Virus record (IMG/VR): IMGVR_UViG_3300045117_000042 | Location: 1-21,042 of that record | Strand: one strand, 5' to 3' | Length of the DNA: 21,042 bases | Origin: a virus | In this document: positions 7,960 to 14,465 of the stretch, piece by piece | Position numbering within the stretch: position 1 is the first letter of the stretch | Layout of the letters: each line of letters starts with the position of its first letter | The notes under the pieces: model-generated | Told to the model about the DNA's origin: nothing | The model's input: only the letters and a program-made list of their open reading frames with translations | The model's database searches: none | Translations under genes and position numbers: made by a program

Positions 7960-8427
7960 CTATTCTTGTATTCCTAGTGCGTCAGCTAATTCAATAAAAG
8001 CTTTCATGTTTGTAAACTTATCCTTAGCTTTCTTGAATTGTTCTTTAACTTCTGATAGATAGTTTTCATCCATGCTTACTTCTATTTCAACTTGACCTTC
8101 GCTTTGTTCAAGTTTAAGCATTTTTTCGTTTAATGGAGCTACAAGTTTATTGCCTTCTTCTATGAGCTTCTTTTTTTCAGCTTCAGACTTTGGATCTTTC
8201 TTGGCTTCTAAGGCTTTTAGCTTTTCAGCGTAAGGTTTTGCTAATTCTTGTAGTTCTAGCTTAATAGCTTGGAGTTTGTCCATGTAAGGCTTTGTGGCTT
8301 TTTCTAGAACTTCCATTGCGCCTGAGATCTTTCTGATAGATTTTAGATCTGGCAAATCCTTGGGAGCAATATCCCCAACTAGGAGAGTTAAATCTACCAG
8401 TCTAACAGTCTTGAGCTTGATTACCAT
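7960..8427 (-). CDS. Coiled-coil protein, first gene of late operon
   Basis: A 155-residue protein, very rich in Lys and Glu (about 40 per cent charged). Residues about 35-110 are predicted coiled coil (AIKLELQELAKPYAEKLKAL), followed by VSMDENYLSEVKEQF and a last helix, MKAFIELADALGIQE. I do not recognise the family. The frame is open back to a TTG at 8490, but the ATG at 8427 is preferred because it follows the A-rich leader AACCAAACAAAAA seen at other starts. The gene sits about 110 bases after the late promoter at 8542-8570, behind a structured leader. Confidence 0.75.
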   Translation of the reverse strand: MVIKLKTVRLVDLTLLVGDIAPKDLPDLKSIRKISGAMEVLEKATKPYMDKLQAIKLELQELAKPYAEKLKALEAKKDPKSEAEKKKLIEEGNKLVAPLNEKMLKLEQSEGQVEIEVSMDENYLSEVKEQFKKAKDKFTNMKAFIELADALGIQE

Positions 8428-8454
8428 TTTTTGTTTGGTTAATGTTATCAGTAC

Positions 8455-8517
8455 TCCCGAGGCTATTAAACCCCGGAAGCTAAAACCCAAATCCCATGAA
8501 AAAAGCTAGCATCGGGA
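8455..8517 (-). promoter_or_regulatory. Structured 5' leader of the late operon
   Basis: TCCCGAGGC (8455-8463) pairs with GCATCGGGA (8509-8517): 8 of 9 positions, 5 of them G-C next to each other. The structure lies in the roughly 108-base untranslated leader between the late promoter (start near 8535) and the ATG at 8427. There is no terminal T-run, so it is not a simple terminator. It could protect the message or be a regulator target; this is inference. Confidence 0.45.
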
Positions 8518-8541
8518 ATATTAATAACATTTCCGTCAAAA

Positions 8542-8570
8542 ATTATAGCGCGGAATTTGAAAAAAGTAAA
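8542..8570 (-). promoter_or_regulatory. Main late promoter (sigma70-type)
   Basis: On the minus strand, TTTACT (8565-8570), 17 bp, then a perfect TATAAT (8542-8547). The -35 runs on as TTTACTTTTTTCAAA. Transcription would start near 8535 and read the packaging and head genes. It is back to back with the early promoter at 8584-8612: only 13 bp separate the two -35 elements. Confidence 0.8.
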
Positions 8571-8583
8571 TGCAAAAATTGTC

Positions 8584-8612
8584 TTTACTTTTTCCGAGGT
8601 TCGTAAGATAAT
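8584..8612 (+). promoter_or_regulatory. Early promoter (sigma70-type)
   Basis: TTTACT (8584-8589), 17 bp, GATAAT (8607-8612). Predicted start near 8619, about 19 bases before the ATG of the kinase gene. The -35 extension TTTACTTTTTCC matches the other phage promoters. The sequence after the -10 (ATAATTCATTCAGAT) closely resembles that at 12236 (ATAATTCATTTAGAT), so similarity extends into the transcribed part. Confidence 0.75.
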
Positions 8613-8637
8613 TCATTCAGATCACTTAACAATTCTT

Positions 8638-9111
8638 ATGGAGTTACCAAGAATAATAATCCTTGAGGGGTGCGACAAAACAGGTAAAAGCACTCTGGCT
8701 AAAAAATTATCAGAAGAACGCGGATACCAAGTAATTCACTTTGGCGTTCCGAGCGGCAACTGTTATTACAAGTCACTTATTGAGATACTGGACAGGTGTA
8801 AATTTGGGAGGATAGTATTTGACCGCTTCCATTGGGGGGACAGGGCGTATGTCGGGATAACCACTAATAAAGTTTTTCTAAGCAATTCAGAATTCCAAGA
8901 TATTGAGAGTAGATTATCCAAAGAAGGAGCGGAAGTTGTTTATTGCCATGATTCCATAAGAAACATTAAAAGGAGAATGGCTGAAGACGGGGAAAAATTG
9001 ATAAAACCCGAAGATGTAAAAGTTATACTAAGTAGATACAAAGATTTAATATCAAACACTAGATTGCCGGTTAATTACCATTGCATATCTGGTGAACAAT
9101 TTAACTTATAA
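8638..9111 (+). CDS. Thymidylate/deoxynucleoside monophosphate kinase-like protein
   Basis: A 157-residue P-loop kinase that would convert a dNMP to dNDP in the cytoplasm. Walker A is EGCDKTGKST (residues 10-19), the form typical of thymidylate kinases, where an acidic residue follows Glu-Gly. The DRFHWGDRAY segment is the DR(Y/F/W) substrate-loop motif found in TMK-like phage kinases. EDGEKLIKPEDV is near the C-terminal lid region. It is shorter than host Tmk (about 210), usual for phage versions. The frame extends upstream to a TTG, but that stretch contains the promoter; the ATG at 8638 fits a 19-base leader. It is the first gene of the early operon. A link to the ThyA-family enzyme at 11258 is likely. 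Confidence 0.75.
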   Translation: MELPRIIILEGCDKTGKSTLAKKLSEERGYQVIHFGVPSGNCYYKSLIEILDRCKFGRIVFDRFHWGDRAYVGITTNKVFLSNSEFQDIESRLSKEGAEVVYCHDSIRNIKRRMAEDGEKLIKPEDVKVILSRYKDLISNTRLPVNYHCISGEQFNL

Positions 9112-9113
9112 AT

Positions 9114-9311
9114 ATGGTTTTAAGAAACAGAATAAGGTATTACAGGATCAAAGCTGGCCTTAAACAGATAGAACTAGCCAAAGAAATTGGCCTCGGATTA
9201 ATAACCGTTAGGCAACATGAAAGGTGTGAACGCGACATAAAAGGGGAACACGTGGGTAAATACACCAAGGCGTTAGGAATAAGCCAAAAACAGCTGTTTG
9301 ATTTAGAATAG
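9114..9311 (+). CDS. Cro/CI-type helix-turn-helix regulator
   Basis: A 65-residue protein made almost entirely of one HTH_3 (XRE/Cro) domain. It starts RNRIRYYRIKAGLKQIELAK and continues EIGLGLITVRQHERCERDIK, matching helices 1-4 with the recognition helix in GLITVRQHE. It lacks a dimerisation or cleavage domain, so it is more like Cro than CI. It begins 2 bases after the kinase stop and is transcribed from the early promoter; a further promoter follows it immediately. A natural target would be the divergent promoter region at 8542-8612, but no clear operator repeat beyond the shared -35 elements is visible. Confidence 0.85.
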   Translation: MVLRNRIRYYRIKAGLKQIELAKEIGLGLITVRQHERCERDIKGEHVGKYTKALGISQKQLFDLE

Positions 9312-9312
9312 C

Positions 9313-9341
9313 TTTACTTTTTCAAAATAATGCGCTAAAAT
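9313..9341 (+). promoter_or_regulatory. Sigma70-type promoter for replication genes
   Basis: TTTACT (9313-9318), 17 bp, TAAAAT (9336-9341). The -35 extends as TTTACTTTTTCAAA, identical over 14 bases with the promoter at 12212. It begins one base after the HTH gene stop codon. Expected transcription start is near 9348, about 30 bases before the ATG at 9380. Confidence 0.7.
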
Positions 9342-9379
9342 AGCGTTACAAAACTTTCAACAACACCTTACCAACAACA

Positions 9380-9535
9380 ATGAGTAAAATGCCAACAAAA
9401 AACGAAATAATGACAGCGGTAGCCACGGAATACCGTGATGATTTGGCGTTCCTTGAAGAAATAAATAGCCTCAGTTGGAGTCTTAAGGTGAGATTGAAAG
9501 CTAACCTTAAAACGCAATATGAGCAACGAAAATAG
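9380..9535 (+). CDS. 51-residue hypothetical protein upstream of replication gene
   Basis: ATG frame, MSKMPTKNEIMTAVATEYRD then DLAFLEEINSLSWSLKVRLK, ending ANLKTQYEQRK. Charged and helical, with no cysteines. It is the first gene after the promoter at 9313 and overlaps the replication gene by 17 bases, which supports coupled translation. Start context is ACCAACAACA, A-rich without Shine-Dalgarno. No family is recognised. Confidence 0.55.
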   Translation: MSKMPTKNEIMTAVATEYRDDLAFLEEINSLSWSLKVRLKANLKTQYEQRK

Positions 9536-10289
9536 AAAACGCCCGTCATTTCAATTTTACCCAGAAGATTGGTTATCAGATCCAAATGTTTTAGCCATGT
9601 CTGACCGCCAAAGAGGCGCATATATACACATACTAGCAACCATGTGGTGCACGGAGAATTGTGAATTGAGAAATGAGCCGGCATATTTAGCTAAAATAGC
9701 ATCAACAACCATTAAAACTATCATTGGAATTTTGCCATGTTTTATTCCTATTGAAAACAAAATAACACATAAAAGATTGCAATACGAAAGGGAAAAACAA
9801 GATGAGTTCCGCAGAAATGCATCAGCATGGGGTAAAAAAGGTGGTGGAAATCCCAACTTCAAAAAACGAGTAAACAAGCCGAATCCATCCAAAGGTGACT
9901 TTAAAGGTATGTATAAAGGTGATGTAAACTCTCCTTCTCCTTCTCCTTCTTTAAAAATAAAAAATTCTTTAAAAAGAATTGAGCAACTTGTTGCTCAGGA
10001 AATACCCATATATGGGAATGAAAATATAAACAAAATGTTAACAGCCTTAAAGGATAAGATCGGCATACAAGCTTTTGTTGATTCGTCAATAGAAAGAAAC
10101 ATGGCGAAGCACTGCGTTAATCTGATTGGCAAGATAGGCAAAGAAGAATTCGTGCGCCGCCTAGATCTTTTACTGGCAGACCAATTCCATTACAAAAATT
10201 GCAATAAGATTAAGTATGTTTATAATAACATAAAGGGATTTATTGACCAACAGCCAAAAATTAATAATCGCATAATCATAAAAAAATGA
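9519..10289 (+). CDS. Replication protein, DUF1376/YdaU-like
   Basis: A 256-residue protein. Residues about 8-60 (PSFQFYPEDWLSDPNVLAMS, then RQRGAYIHILATMWC) match the DUF1376/YdaU N-terminal domain of phage replication and primosome proteins. This winged-helix-like module is known from genes at lambda O-like positions. A linker (residues about 100-145) is basic and repetitive (KGDFKGMYKGDV, SPSPSPS). The C-terminal part is helical (RRLDLLLADQFHYKN). No helicase or primase motif is visible, so it is probably an initiator or helicase-loader type. The linker-coding DNA contains iteron-like repeats and palindromes (9891-10016), as in lambda O. It ends in an ATGA overlap with the next gene. Confidence 0.7.
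   Translation: MSNENRKRPSFQFYPEDWLSDPNVLAMSDRQRGAYIHILATMWCTENCELRNEPAYLAKIASTTIKTIIGILPCFIPIENKITHKRLQYEREKQDEFRRNASAWGKKGGGNPNFKKRVNKPNPSKGDFKGMYKGDVNSPSPSPSLKIKNSLKRIEQLVAQEIPIYGNENINKMLTALKDKIGIQAFVDSSIERNMAKHCVNLIGKIGKEEFVRRLDLLLADQFHYKNCNKIKYVYNNIKGFIDQQPKINNRIIIKK
9891..10016 (+). other. Candidate replication origin inside the replication gene
   Basis: Three AAAGGT repeats at exactly 12-bp spacing (9891, 9903, 9915). Then three CTCCTT repeats (9931-9948), an A/T-rich stretch, and three inverted repeats in a row: AATTCTT/AAGAATT (9963-9969, 9974-9980), TGAGCAAC/GTTGCTCA (9980-9987, 9990-9997) and the perfect palindrome CCCATATATGGG (10005-10016). Iterons plus A/T-rich DNA within the initiator gene is the lambda O/ori arrangement. 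The function is inferred. Part of the repetition could reflect the low-complexity protein linker. Confidence 0.45.
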
Positions 10290-10741
10290 ACGAATTATCA
10301 ACAGAATTAAAAACTTTCGTAGTAATCTTTAAGGGCAAGGGCGAAGAGCAAAAAGCCCCAATGTATATAAATTCAGAGCAAGCTCGCCAATTCTCAACAA
10401 TATTACATGACAGAAACAGCAAGTACATTGAGATTTCTGACGAAGAAGGTAATTTTAGTGAAATGTTGGACAAAAGCATGATAGCCAGCATTAGAAAATT
10501 AGGAAAAGATGAAATAGGGTTAAAAGATAATTCAGCTAGGTATATGGTTTGTGAATATGGTGGTAGGCATCCACATTTAGGCAGGAATGGATTTGAAAAA
10601 TGTAATTGCAAAGAAAAATTCAACAACATACCGCCATGCATATTTCAAAAGATAGCGCGTAGCAAATTTAACATAAATTATGAGAACGACATAACCCCAA
10701 AAATATCAGAAGAAATGATTAATATTTGTAAAAATATATAA
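10286..10741 (+). CDS. Hypothetical protein with Cys/His cluster
   Basis: A 151-residue protein of unknown function, coupled to the replication gene by an ATGA overlap. The first 85 residues are mixed alpha/beta with many charges. Residues 89-118 hold a likely metal site: Cys89, His95-X-His97, Cys106-X-Cys108 and Cys118 within CEYGGRHPHLGRNGFEKCNC. No known zinc-ribbon spacing fits exactly. Given its place beside the replication gene, a nucleic-acid role is possible, but that is inference. Confidence 0.65.
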   Translation: MNELSTELKTFVVIFKGKGEEQKAPMYINSEQARQFSTILHDRNSKYIEISDEEGNFSEMLDKSMIASIRKLGKDEIGLKDNSARYMVCEYGGRHPHLGRNGFEKCNCKEKFNNIPPCIFQKIARSKFNINYENDITPKISEEMINICKNI

Positions 10742-10759
10742 CATATAACCTCACGAAAC

Positions 10760-11251
10760 ATGAAAAAGTTTTCGCAAAGAAAGCAAGTAATCCTAAGAGA
10801 TTACATCAGGAAGATGGATCCTGAAGAAACGTTATCCATCTGGGAATTGTTGGAAAATACTGGATTATCAAAGTATAATTCAACACTTTCAAACGGGGTG
10901 CCGGATTATGCCCTAGATTTATTGAGCGGCATGAAAAAATCAGACACAATACAATTAGAAACTCCATCCGACAGGAGTGCGCTATTTTGGACGCTAACAA
11001 GAAGCAGAATAGAAATACAAGCAGAAAAAACTCCACAACATTACGGGTCACGAAAATCTTTTGAGGAAGCCTTGGAAAATTTCCTGCAAGAAGTTAAAGA
11101 ATTCACTAATAAAGCAGTAATTGAAGAAAATAAAGCACTTTCTGCGAGATTGGCAGAACTGGAGAAAATTAATTCAGAACTGCTATTTCAGGTAGAAGAA
11201 AACAAGCAAAATGTAGCTAATGATTTAATAAACAAGGTATTTCTTAACTAA
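10760..11251 (+). CDS. Hypothetical coiled-coil protein
   Basis: A 163-residue protein. The N-terminal half contains DPEETLSIWELLENTGLSKY, which could be a small helical, HTH-like fold. The C-terminal third (residues about 110-155, KALSARLAELEKINSELLFQ) is a strong coiled coil, so an oligomer is likely. It lies between the Cys/His protein and the ThyA-family gene, 6 bases before the latter. No family is recognised. The start is ATG after TCACGAAAC. Confidence 0.6.
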   Translation: MKKFSQRKQVILRDYIRKMDPEETLSIWELLENTGLSKYNSTLSNGVPDYALDLLSGMKKSDTIQLETPSDRSALFWTLTRSRIEIQAEKTPQHYGSRKSFEEALENFLQEVKEFTNKAVIEENKALSARLAELEKINSELLFQVEENKQNVANDLINKVFLN

Positions 11252-11257
11252 TAAACA

Positions 11258-12202
11258 ATGGAACTACACGGGTATTGCATAACAGATATATACACCCAAC
11301 TGTTAGAAAAATTATTAACAGCCCAGCCGATTAACAGCAGGGGCATGGCGGTTAGAGAGATAAGAAATGTCACATTAGTTTTAGAAAATTCTTATCATTC
11401 ATTGGTTTTACAAAAGGAACGCAAACTAAATTATGCTTATTGCATATTAGAACCAATATTATTAACTAGGCCGCAGAATTATAACACGGTTGAAGCGTGT
11501 TGTTTTTATGTTGGTAAATTCTTAAAAGAACACGTCGTCAATAAGGCCACTGGATTAATGCAGGGTTGGTACGGAGACCGTATAAATGACAATGGGGACT
11601 GCCAACTTTACGAGGTGTATAAAATTTTACGAGATGATCCGGGGTCTAGGAGGGCAGTAATCACAATACATAATTCATGGAACGAATTGCGAAGGCCGTT
11701 TAGTTTAGATATCCCTTGCACCTTGGAAATACAATTTATGATTCGCAACAATGAATTGCAATGCTTCGTAAATATGCGTGGAAATGATGCCATGTTAGGA
11801 ACTCCACAGAACGTTGCTATGTGGACGTTTTTCCAAAGAATGTTAGCCTCATGGCTAGGCATAAAATCAGGGGTATATGTTCACCACGTCAATTCAATGC
11901 ACTTGTACGAAAGAGATGCCGAAAAAGCCAAGAAAATAATTGAAAATCCACGGCTTGAGGATATAGAAATTGATTTGTCGTGGCCGATAGAAGACCCCAT
12001 TGAATCAATAAAACAGTGTGAAATATTCGCTGAATATGAGAAATTATATCGTAATAATAACCAAATACCATTTATGGAAACAAACAAATTACACCCAAAA
12101 TTGAAGGGATGGTTTGAAAAAATAATCGCCCCTAAAATTGACAAAAAGAAACAGGCGGCCATCAAAAAAATGTGTAATCCATATGCCGTTGAAGAATGTT
12201 AA
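11258..12202 (+). CDS. Thymidylate synthase-family enzyme (TS or pyrimidine hydroxymethylase)
   Basis: A 314-residue member of the ThyA superfamily, which moves a one-carbon unit from methylene-tetrahydrofolate to C5 of a pyrimidine nucleotide. Visible motifs: SRR (130-132, phosphate-binding arginines), catalytic Cys154 in DIPCTLEIQF, Arg174 and Asp177 in NMRGNDAMLG, Asn185 in TPQNVAM, and His215-X-Tyr217 in NSMHLYERD. Asn185 aligns with the TS Asn that selects dUMP over dCMP. Deviations: the usual PCH is PCT, and RSxD is RGND. A C-terminal extension (about 80 residues, ending NPYAVEEC) replaces the normal TS terminus. These changes leave open TS versus dUMP hydroxymethylase. Its early-operon kinase partner is at 8638. 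Confidence 0.75.
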   Translation: MELHGYCITDIYTQLLEKLLTAQPINSRGMAVREIRNVTLVLENSYHSLVLQKERKLNYAYCILEPILLTRPQNYNTVEACCFYVGKFLKEHVVNKATGLMQGWYGDRINDNGDCQLYEVYKILRDDPGSRRAVITIHNSWNELRRPFSLDIPCTLEIQFMIRNNELQCFVNMRGNDAMLGTPQNVAMWTFFQRMLASWLGIKSGVYVHHVNSMHLYERDAEKAKKIIENPRLEDIEIDLSWPIEDPIESIKQCEIFAEYEKLYRNNNQIPFMETNKLHPKLKGWFEKIIAPKIDKKKQAAIKKMCNPYAVEEC

Positions 12203-12211
12203 CAAATTCAC

Positions 12212-12240
12212 TTTACTTTTTCAAAGGATTGGAATATAAT
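12212..12240 (+). promoter_or_regulatory. Sigma70-type promoter for recombination genes
   Basis: TTTACT (12212-12217), 17 bp, perfect TATAAT (12235-12240). The last 15 bases (GGATTGGAATATAAT) are identical to the promoter at 15621-15649. Transcription should start near 12247 and read the zinc-ribbon, annealing, exonuclease and NinB-like genes. A leader of about 150 bases with hairpins follows. Confidence 0.8.
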
Positions 12241-12264
12241 TCATTTAGATTCATTCTACGATCC

Positions 12265-12306
12265 ATGGAAAGAAACCTTTCGGCAATTAAGCCATTACAA
12301 GGATAA
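12265..12306 (+). CDS. Possible 13-residue leader peptide
   Basis: ATG frame MERNLSAIKPLQG followed by TAA, about 18 bases after the predicted transcription start. It lies before a stable GC-rich hairpin (12332-12368) and the first main gene at 12399. That order (promoter, tiny ORF, hairpin, operon) recalls attenuation leaders. There is no run of a single codon to sense an amino acid and no Shine-Dalgarno sequence, and a frame this short can occur by chance. Confidence 0.2.
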   Translation: MERNLSAIKPLQG

Positions 12307-12331
12307 AACAAAACCAAACGTAGCGGAATCT

Positions 12332-12368
12332 AGGCCGGGAGAGTAATTCTCATCATTTCTCCCGGCTT
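12332..12368 (+). promoter_or_regulatory. GC-rich hairpin in leader of recombination operon
   Basis: GCCGGGAGA (12334-12342) and TCTCCCGGC (12358-12366) are a perfect 9-bp inverted repeat, extendable by a G-T and an A-T pair, with a 15-base loop. An alternative short pairing GAGA/TCTC inside the same segment would compete with it. There is no T-run after the stem (TTCCCTAATAAA), so termination would be weak. It is the most GC-rich structure in this AT-rich window and lies about 30 bases upstream of the ATG at 12399. A second small hairpin, GAAAG/CTTTC, lies at 12268-12281. Confidence 0.5.
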
Positions 12369-12398
12369 CCCTAATAAAACATTACTAACCGTAAAACC

Positions 12399-12611
12399 AT
12401 GAAAAAATGTATTACGTGCGGGGCGGAACTGGAGAACACAGATTTCTTCTGTTCTATTGGCTGCGCCTTCAAAGGTATCAAAAATGATGCCAAAAAATTG
12501 CAAGAAGCTTTTGAACTTAAAGATCAAGAGGATGCTGAAGATTTAGAATTTGCCAAGCAATGTGCGCGAGAAAAATATGAAATGCAATATTTTAATAATC
12601 CATCATTATGA
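12399..12611 (+). CDS. Small zinc-ribbon-like protein
   Basis: A 70-residue protein with Cys4-X2-Cys7 and Cys18-X3-Cys22 (KKCITCGAELENTDFFCSIG), a short treble-clef or ribbon-like metal site. The rest is a charged helix (KKLQEAFELKDQEDAEDLEF). It is coupled to the annealing-protein gene by an ATGA overlap. Small Cys4 proteins like this are frequent in phage recombination operons, often without known function. Start context GTAAAACC, no Shine-Dalgarno sequence. Confidence 0.65.
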   Translation: MKKCITCGAELENTDFFCSIGCAFKGIKNDAKKLQEAFELKDQEDAEDLEFAKQCAREKYEMQYFNNPSL

Positions 12612-13096
12612 ATAAAAAGATTAAGACGATGAGCCTGCAGGGAAATGAATATGCGCGAGTGGCTGAAAGAATTAAAGTATTCAGGGAAGATTGCCCAAAT
12701 GGCCTCATAGAAACTTTCCCAACCATTCAAGATAAAAATGTCATGTTCAAGGCTAGGGTGTTGAAAGATAAATCCAAATCTGATTCCGGGGAGGCGACAG
12801 GGCATTCAATTGGGGAAAACAAAGGGCAAAAAGCTTTTGAGAAATTAGAAACAATTGCTATTGGTAGGGCTTTGGCAATTCTAGGATATATGGCAAGTGG
12901 AGAGATTGCGTCTTCTGAAGAGATGGAAGAGTTCATAGATTATATGGAGAATAAGAAAATTGAAGCCATTGCGTCATTAAGAGAATGTAAAACTTTAGAA
13001 GAATTGAAAACTTGCTTTATGGGGCTTGGATCTTTGATGGGAGATTCTAATATTATAAAAGTAAAAGATGAATTAAAACTTAACTTGTCTAAATAA
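12608..13096 (+). CDS. Single-strand DNA annealing/binding protein (Erf-like)
   Basis: A 162-residue protein. It has LQGNEYARVAERIKVFREDC near the N-terminus and FEKLETIAIGRALAILGYMA (residues about 77-96). The KAFEKLET-GRALA-LGY pattern with a following EIASSEEMEEF is shared with Erf/Sak-type and related phage annealing proteins, which pair complementary single strands. Its direct neighbour is a YqaJ exonuclease (TAATG overlap), the usual annealase-exonuclease pairing of phage recombination. Exact family (Erf, Rad52-like, or a separate ssDNA-binding group) cannot be settled by eye. C-terminal residues about 115-160 form a helical tail. Confidence 0.65.
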   Translation: MNKKIKTMSLQGNEYARVAERIKVFREDCPNGLIETFPTIQDKNVMFKARVLKDKSKSDSGEATGHSIGENKGQKAFEKLETIAIGRALAILGYMASGEIASSEEMEEFIDYMENKKIEAIASLRECKTLEELKTCFMGLGSLMGDSNIIKVKDELKLNLSK

Positions 13097-13710
13097 TGAA
13101 AATACTAAACGTTGAACAAAATTCAGAGGAATGGATACAGGCTCGTAAAGGAAAAATAACTGGATCTAAATTGGGCGGAATAGTTGTTAAAAGGGGAAAT
13201 AATAAAAAAATTGGCTATTATGAACTCATGGCTGAAAGAATAGCCATCCAAGAACCTTATGAAGACCCGATGGAAAGGGGACATAGGCTAGAAGAAGAAG
13301 CAATAGAACTTTTTCAAACTAAATATAGTAAAAACATTGAGCAAATTGGATTGTGCATTTCTGATGCAAATCCAGATATAGCATTAAGCCCAGATGGGTT
13401 AATCAAGATTGATGGCAAATATTTACAAGCCATTGAAGTTAAATGTTTATCTTCCGCCAACCATTTGAGAGCATATTTTGAGAATGAAATCCCTTCAGAT
13501 TATTACGAGCAGGTAATTCAGTATTTTATTGTTGATGAAGATTTGCAAAAACTATACTTCGTTTTCTATGACCCGAGAGTCACTATATTGCCAATGTTTT
13601 ATATTGAAGTTAAGAGATCCGAGGTTGAAGATGATATAAAATTTTTATTGGAATATCAGCAAAACACCCTTAAGGAAATAGACGAACAATTATCTAAATT
13701 GGCATTCTAA
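13096..13710 (+). CDS. YqaJ-family lambda-type exonuclease
   Basis: A 204-residue 5'-3' exonuclease of the PD-(D/E)XK fold. It starts NVEQNSEEWIQARKGKITGS, the standard YqaJ opening in which a Trp and Arg precede G-K-I-T-G-S. GHRLEEEA (62-69) supplies the conserved Glu. Catalytic residues are Asp100 (LSPDGL), Glu114 and Lys116 (AIEVKC). Complete length for the family. Partner of the annealing protein upstream: it would resect double-strand ends for strand annealing. TAATG overlaps on both sides show coupled translation. Confidence 0.9.
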   Translation: MKILNVEQNSEEWIQARKGKITGSKLGGIVVKRGNNKKIGYYELMAERIAIQEPYEDPMERGHRLEEEAIELFQTKYSKNIEQIGLCISDANPDIALSPDGLIKIDGKYLQAIEVKCLSSANHLRAYFENEIPSDYYEQVIQYFIVDEDLQKLYFVFYDPRVTILPMFYIEVKRSEVEDDIKFLLEYQQNTLKEIDEQLSKLAF

Positions 13711-14141
13711 TGGGGATTAAATCAGTTACATTTTGGGGAAACGTATCCAATGGCAAATTGTCTCTTAATTCTCCTGAAAAATTTAAGAAATATGTTAGTG
13801 GAATAAATGGCATAGTGTCATTGACGGTCAAAAAAAGAAGAAAAATTAGGACAACTCCACAGAATTCATTGTACTGGTTATGGGTAACAGAAATTGCTAA
13901 TTACTGCGGATATGAACCGGAAGAAATGCATGACACTTTTAAAACAATGTTCAACAGCGAAATAAAAACAATACCAAATAAATCTAGCGGAGAAATTAAG
14001 GAAATAAAAGTAACCAGATCAACGACAGTTTTGAATATAGTTGAATTCATAGAATACATGGAAAGAATAGAAAGATATGCTGCCGAACTCGGCATAACAT
14101 TACCGCAGCCCGAAGATTATTATAACAATAACAATTCATAA
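13710..14141 (+). CDS. NinB-like recombination protein
   Basis: A 143-residue protein. Key segment: RKIRTTPQNSLYWLWVTEIA (residues about 44-63), matching the R-T-x-x-Q-N-x-x-Y/W motif of NinB (lambda Orf) proteins, then GYEPEEMHDTFKTMF. The C-terminal STTVLNIVEFIEYMERIERY, followed by AAELGITLPQPEDYY, is the usual end of this family. Lambda Orf/NinB binds ssDNA and helps replace host RecFOR. Its place after annealase and exonuclease genes agrees. It ends 2 bases before the next gene. Confidence 0.75.
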   Translation: MGIKSVTFWGNVSNGKLSLNSPEKFKKYVSGINGIVSLTVKKRRKIRTTPQNSLYWLWVTEIANYCGYEPEEMHDTFKTMFNSEIKTIPNKSSGEIKEIKVTRSTTVLNIVEFIEYMERIERYAAELGITLPQPEDYYNNNNS

Positions 14142-14143
14142 TT

Positions 14144-14464
14144 ATGGCACAAGAAAGTTTATTTGCCGTAAGGAGAGAAATAGCAAAAGGCGAACTCACT
14201 AGACTTGAAAAATTAGTAATAAGAGTATTTGAAGAGAGGCCAGATCTTAGAAATATAGGAAATAAGGATGGCAAAAAATGCATTAACGAACTTATTCGTT
14301 ATATTTGGGCTAACTACGGAGATGAAAATGCTAGTTCAATAGTTAGAATAGCCAGTAAAATAAGAGCGGAGCGCCCAGAATACGACACTGAGCATAATCA
14401 GAACGAAAGGGCAAACGCAGAAACCGCCGCTCACCAATATTTTGGTAATTACGGAGTTGATTAA
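14144..14464 (+). CDS. Hypothetical helical protein
   Basis: A 106-residue protein with no recognised family. Mostly helical and basic in the first half (EIAKGELTRLEKLVIRVFEE), then INELIRYIWANYGDENASSI and VRIASKIRAERPEYDT. The repeated I-R-x-I/A pattern suggests a small DNA- or protein-binding fold similar in size to phage resolvase partners, but no catalytic motif is visible. It sits between the NinB-like gene and the putative glycosyltransferase with 1-2 base gaps. Confidence 0.6.
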   Translation: MAQESLFAVRREIAKGELTRLEKLVIRVFEERPDLRNIGNKDGKKCINELIRYIWANYGDENASSIVRIASKIRAERPEYDTEHNQNERANAETAAHQYFGNYGVD

Positions 14465-14465
14465 T

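Noticed and set aside
8557-8637. Upstream TTG start for the kinase gene.
   Set aside because: This stretch contains the early promoter; the ATG at 8638 begins right before the kinase fold.
9346-9892. Minus-strand open frames opposite the replication gene.
   Set aside because: They are antisense to a gene with a recognisable DUF1376 domain and lack promoter or motif support.
14442-14465. Upstream ATG for the glycosyltransferase-like gene.
   Set aside because: It lies inside the preceding gene, and the Rossmann-like start MKILYCSSW fits the ATG at 14466.
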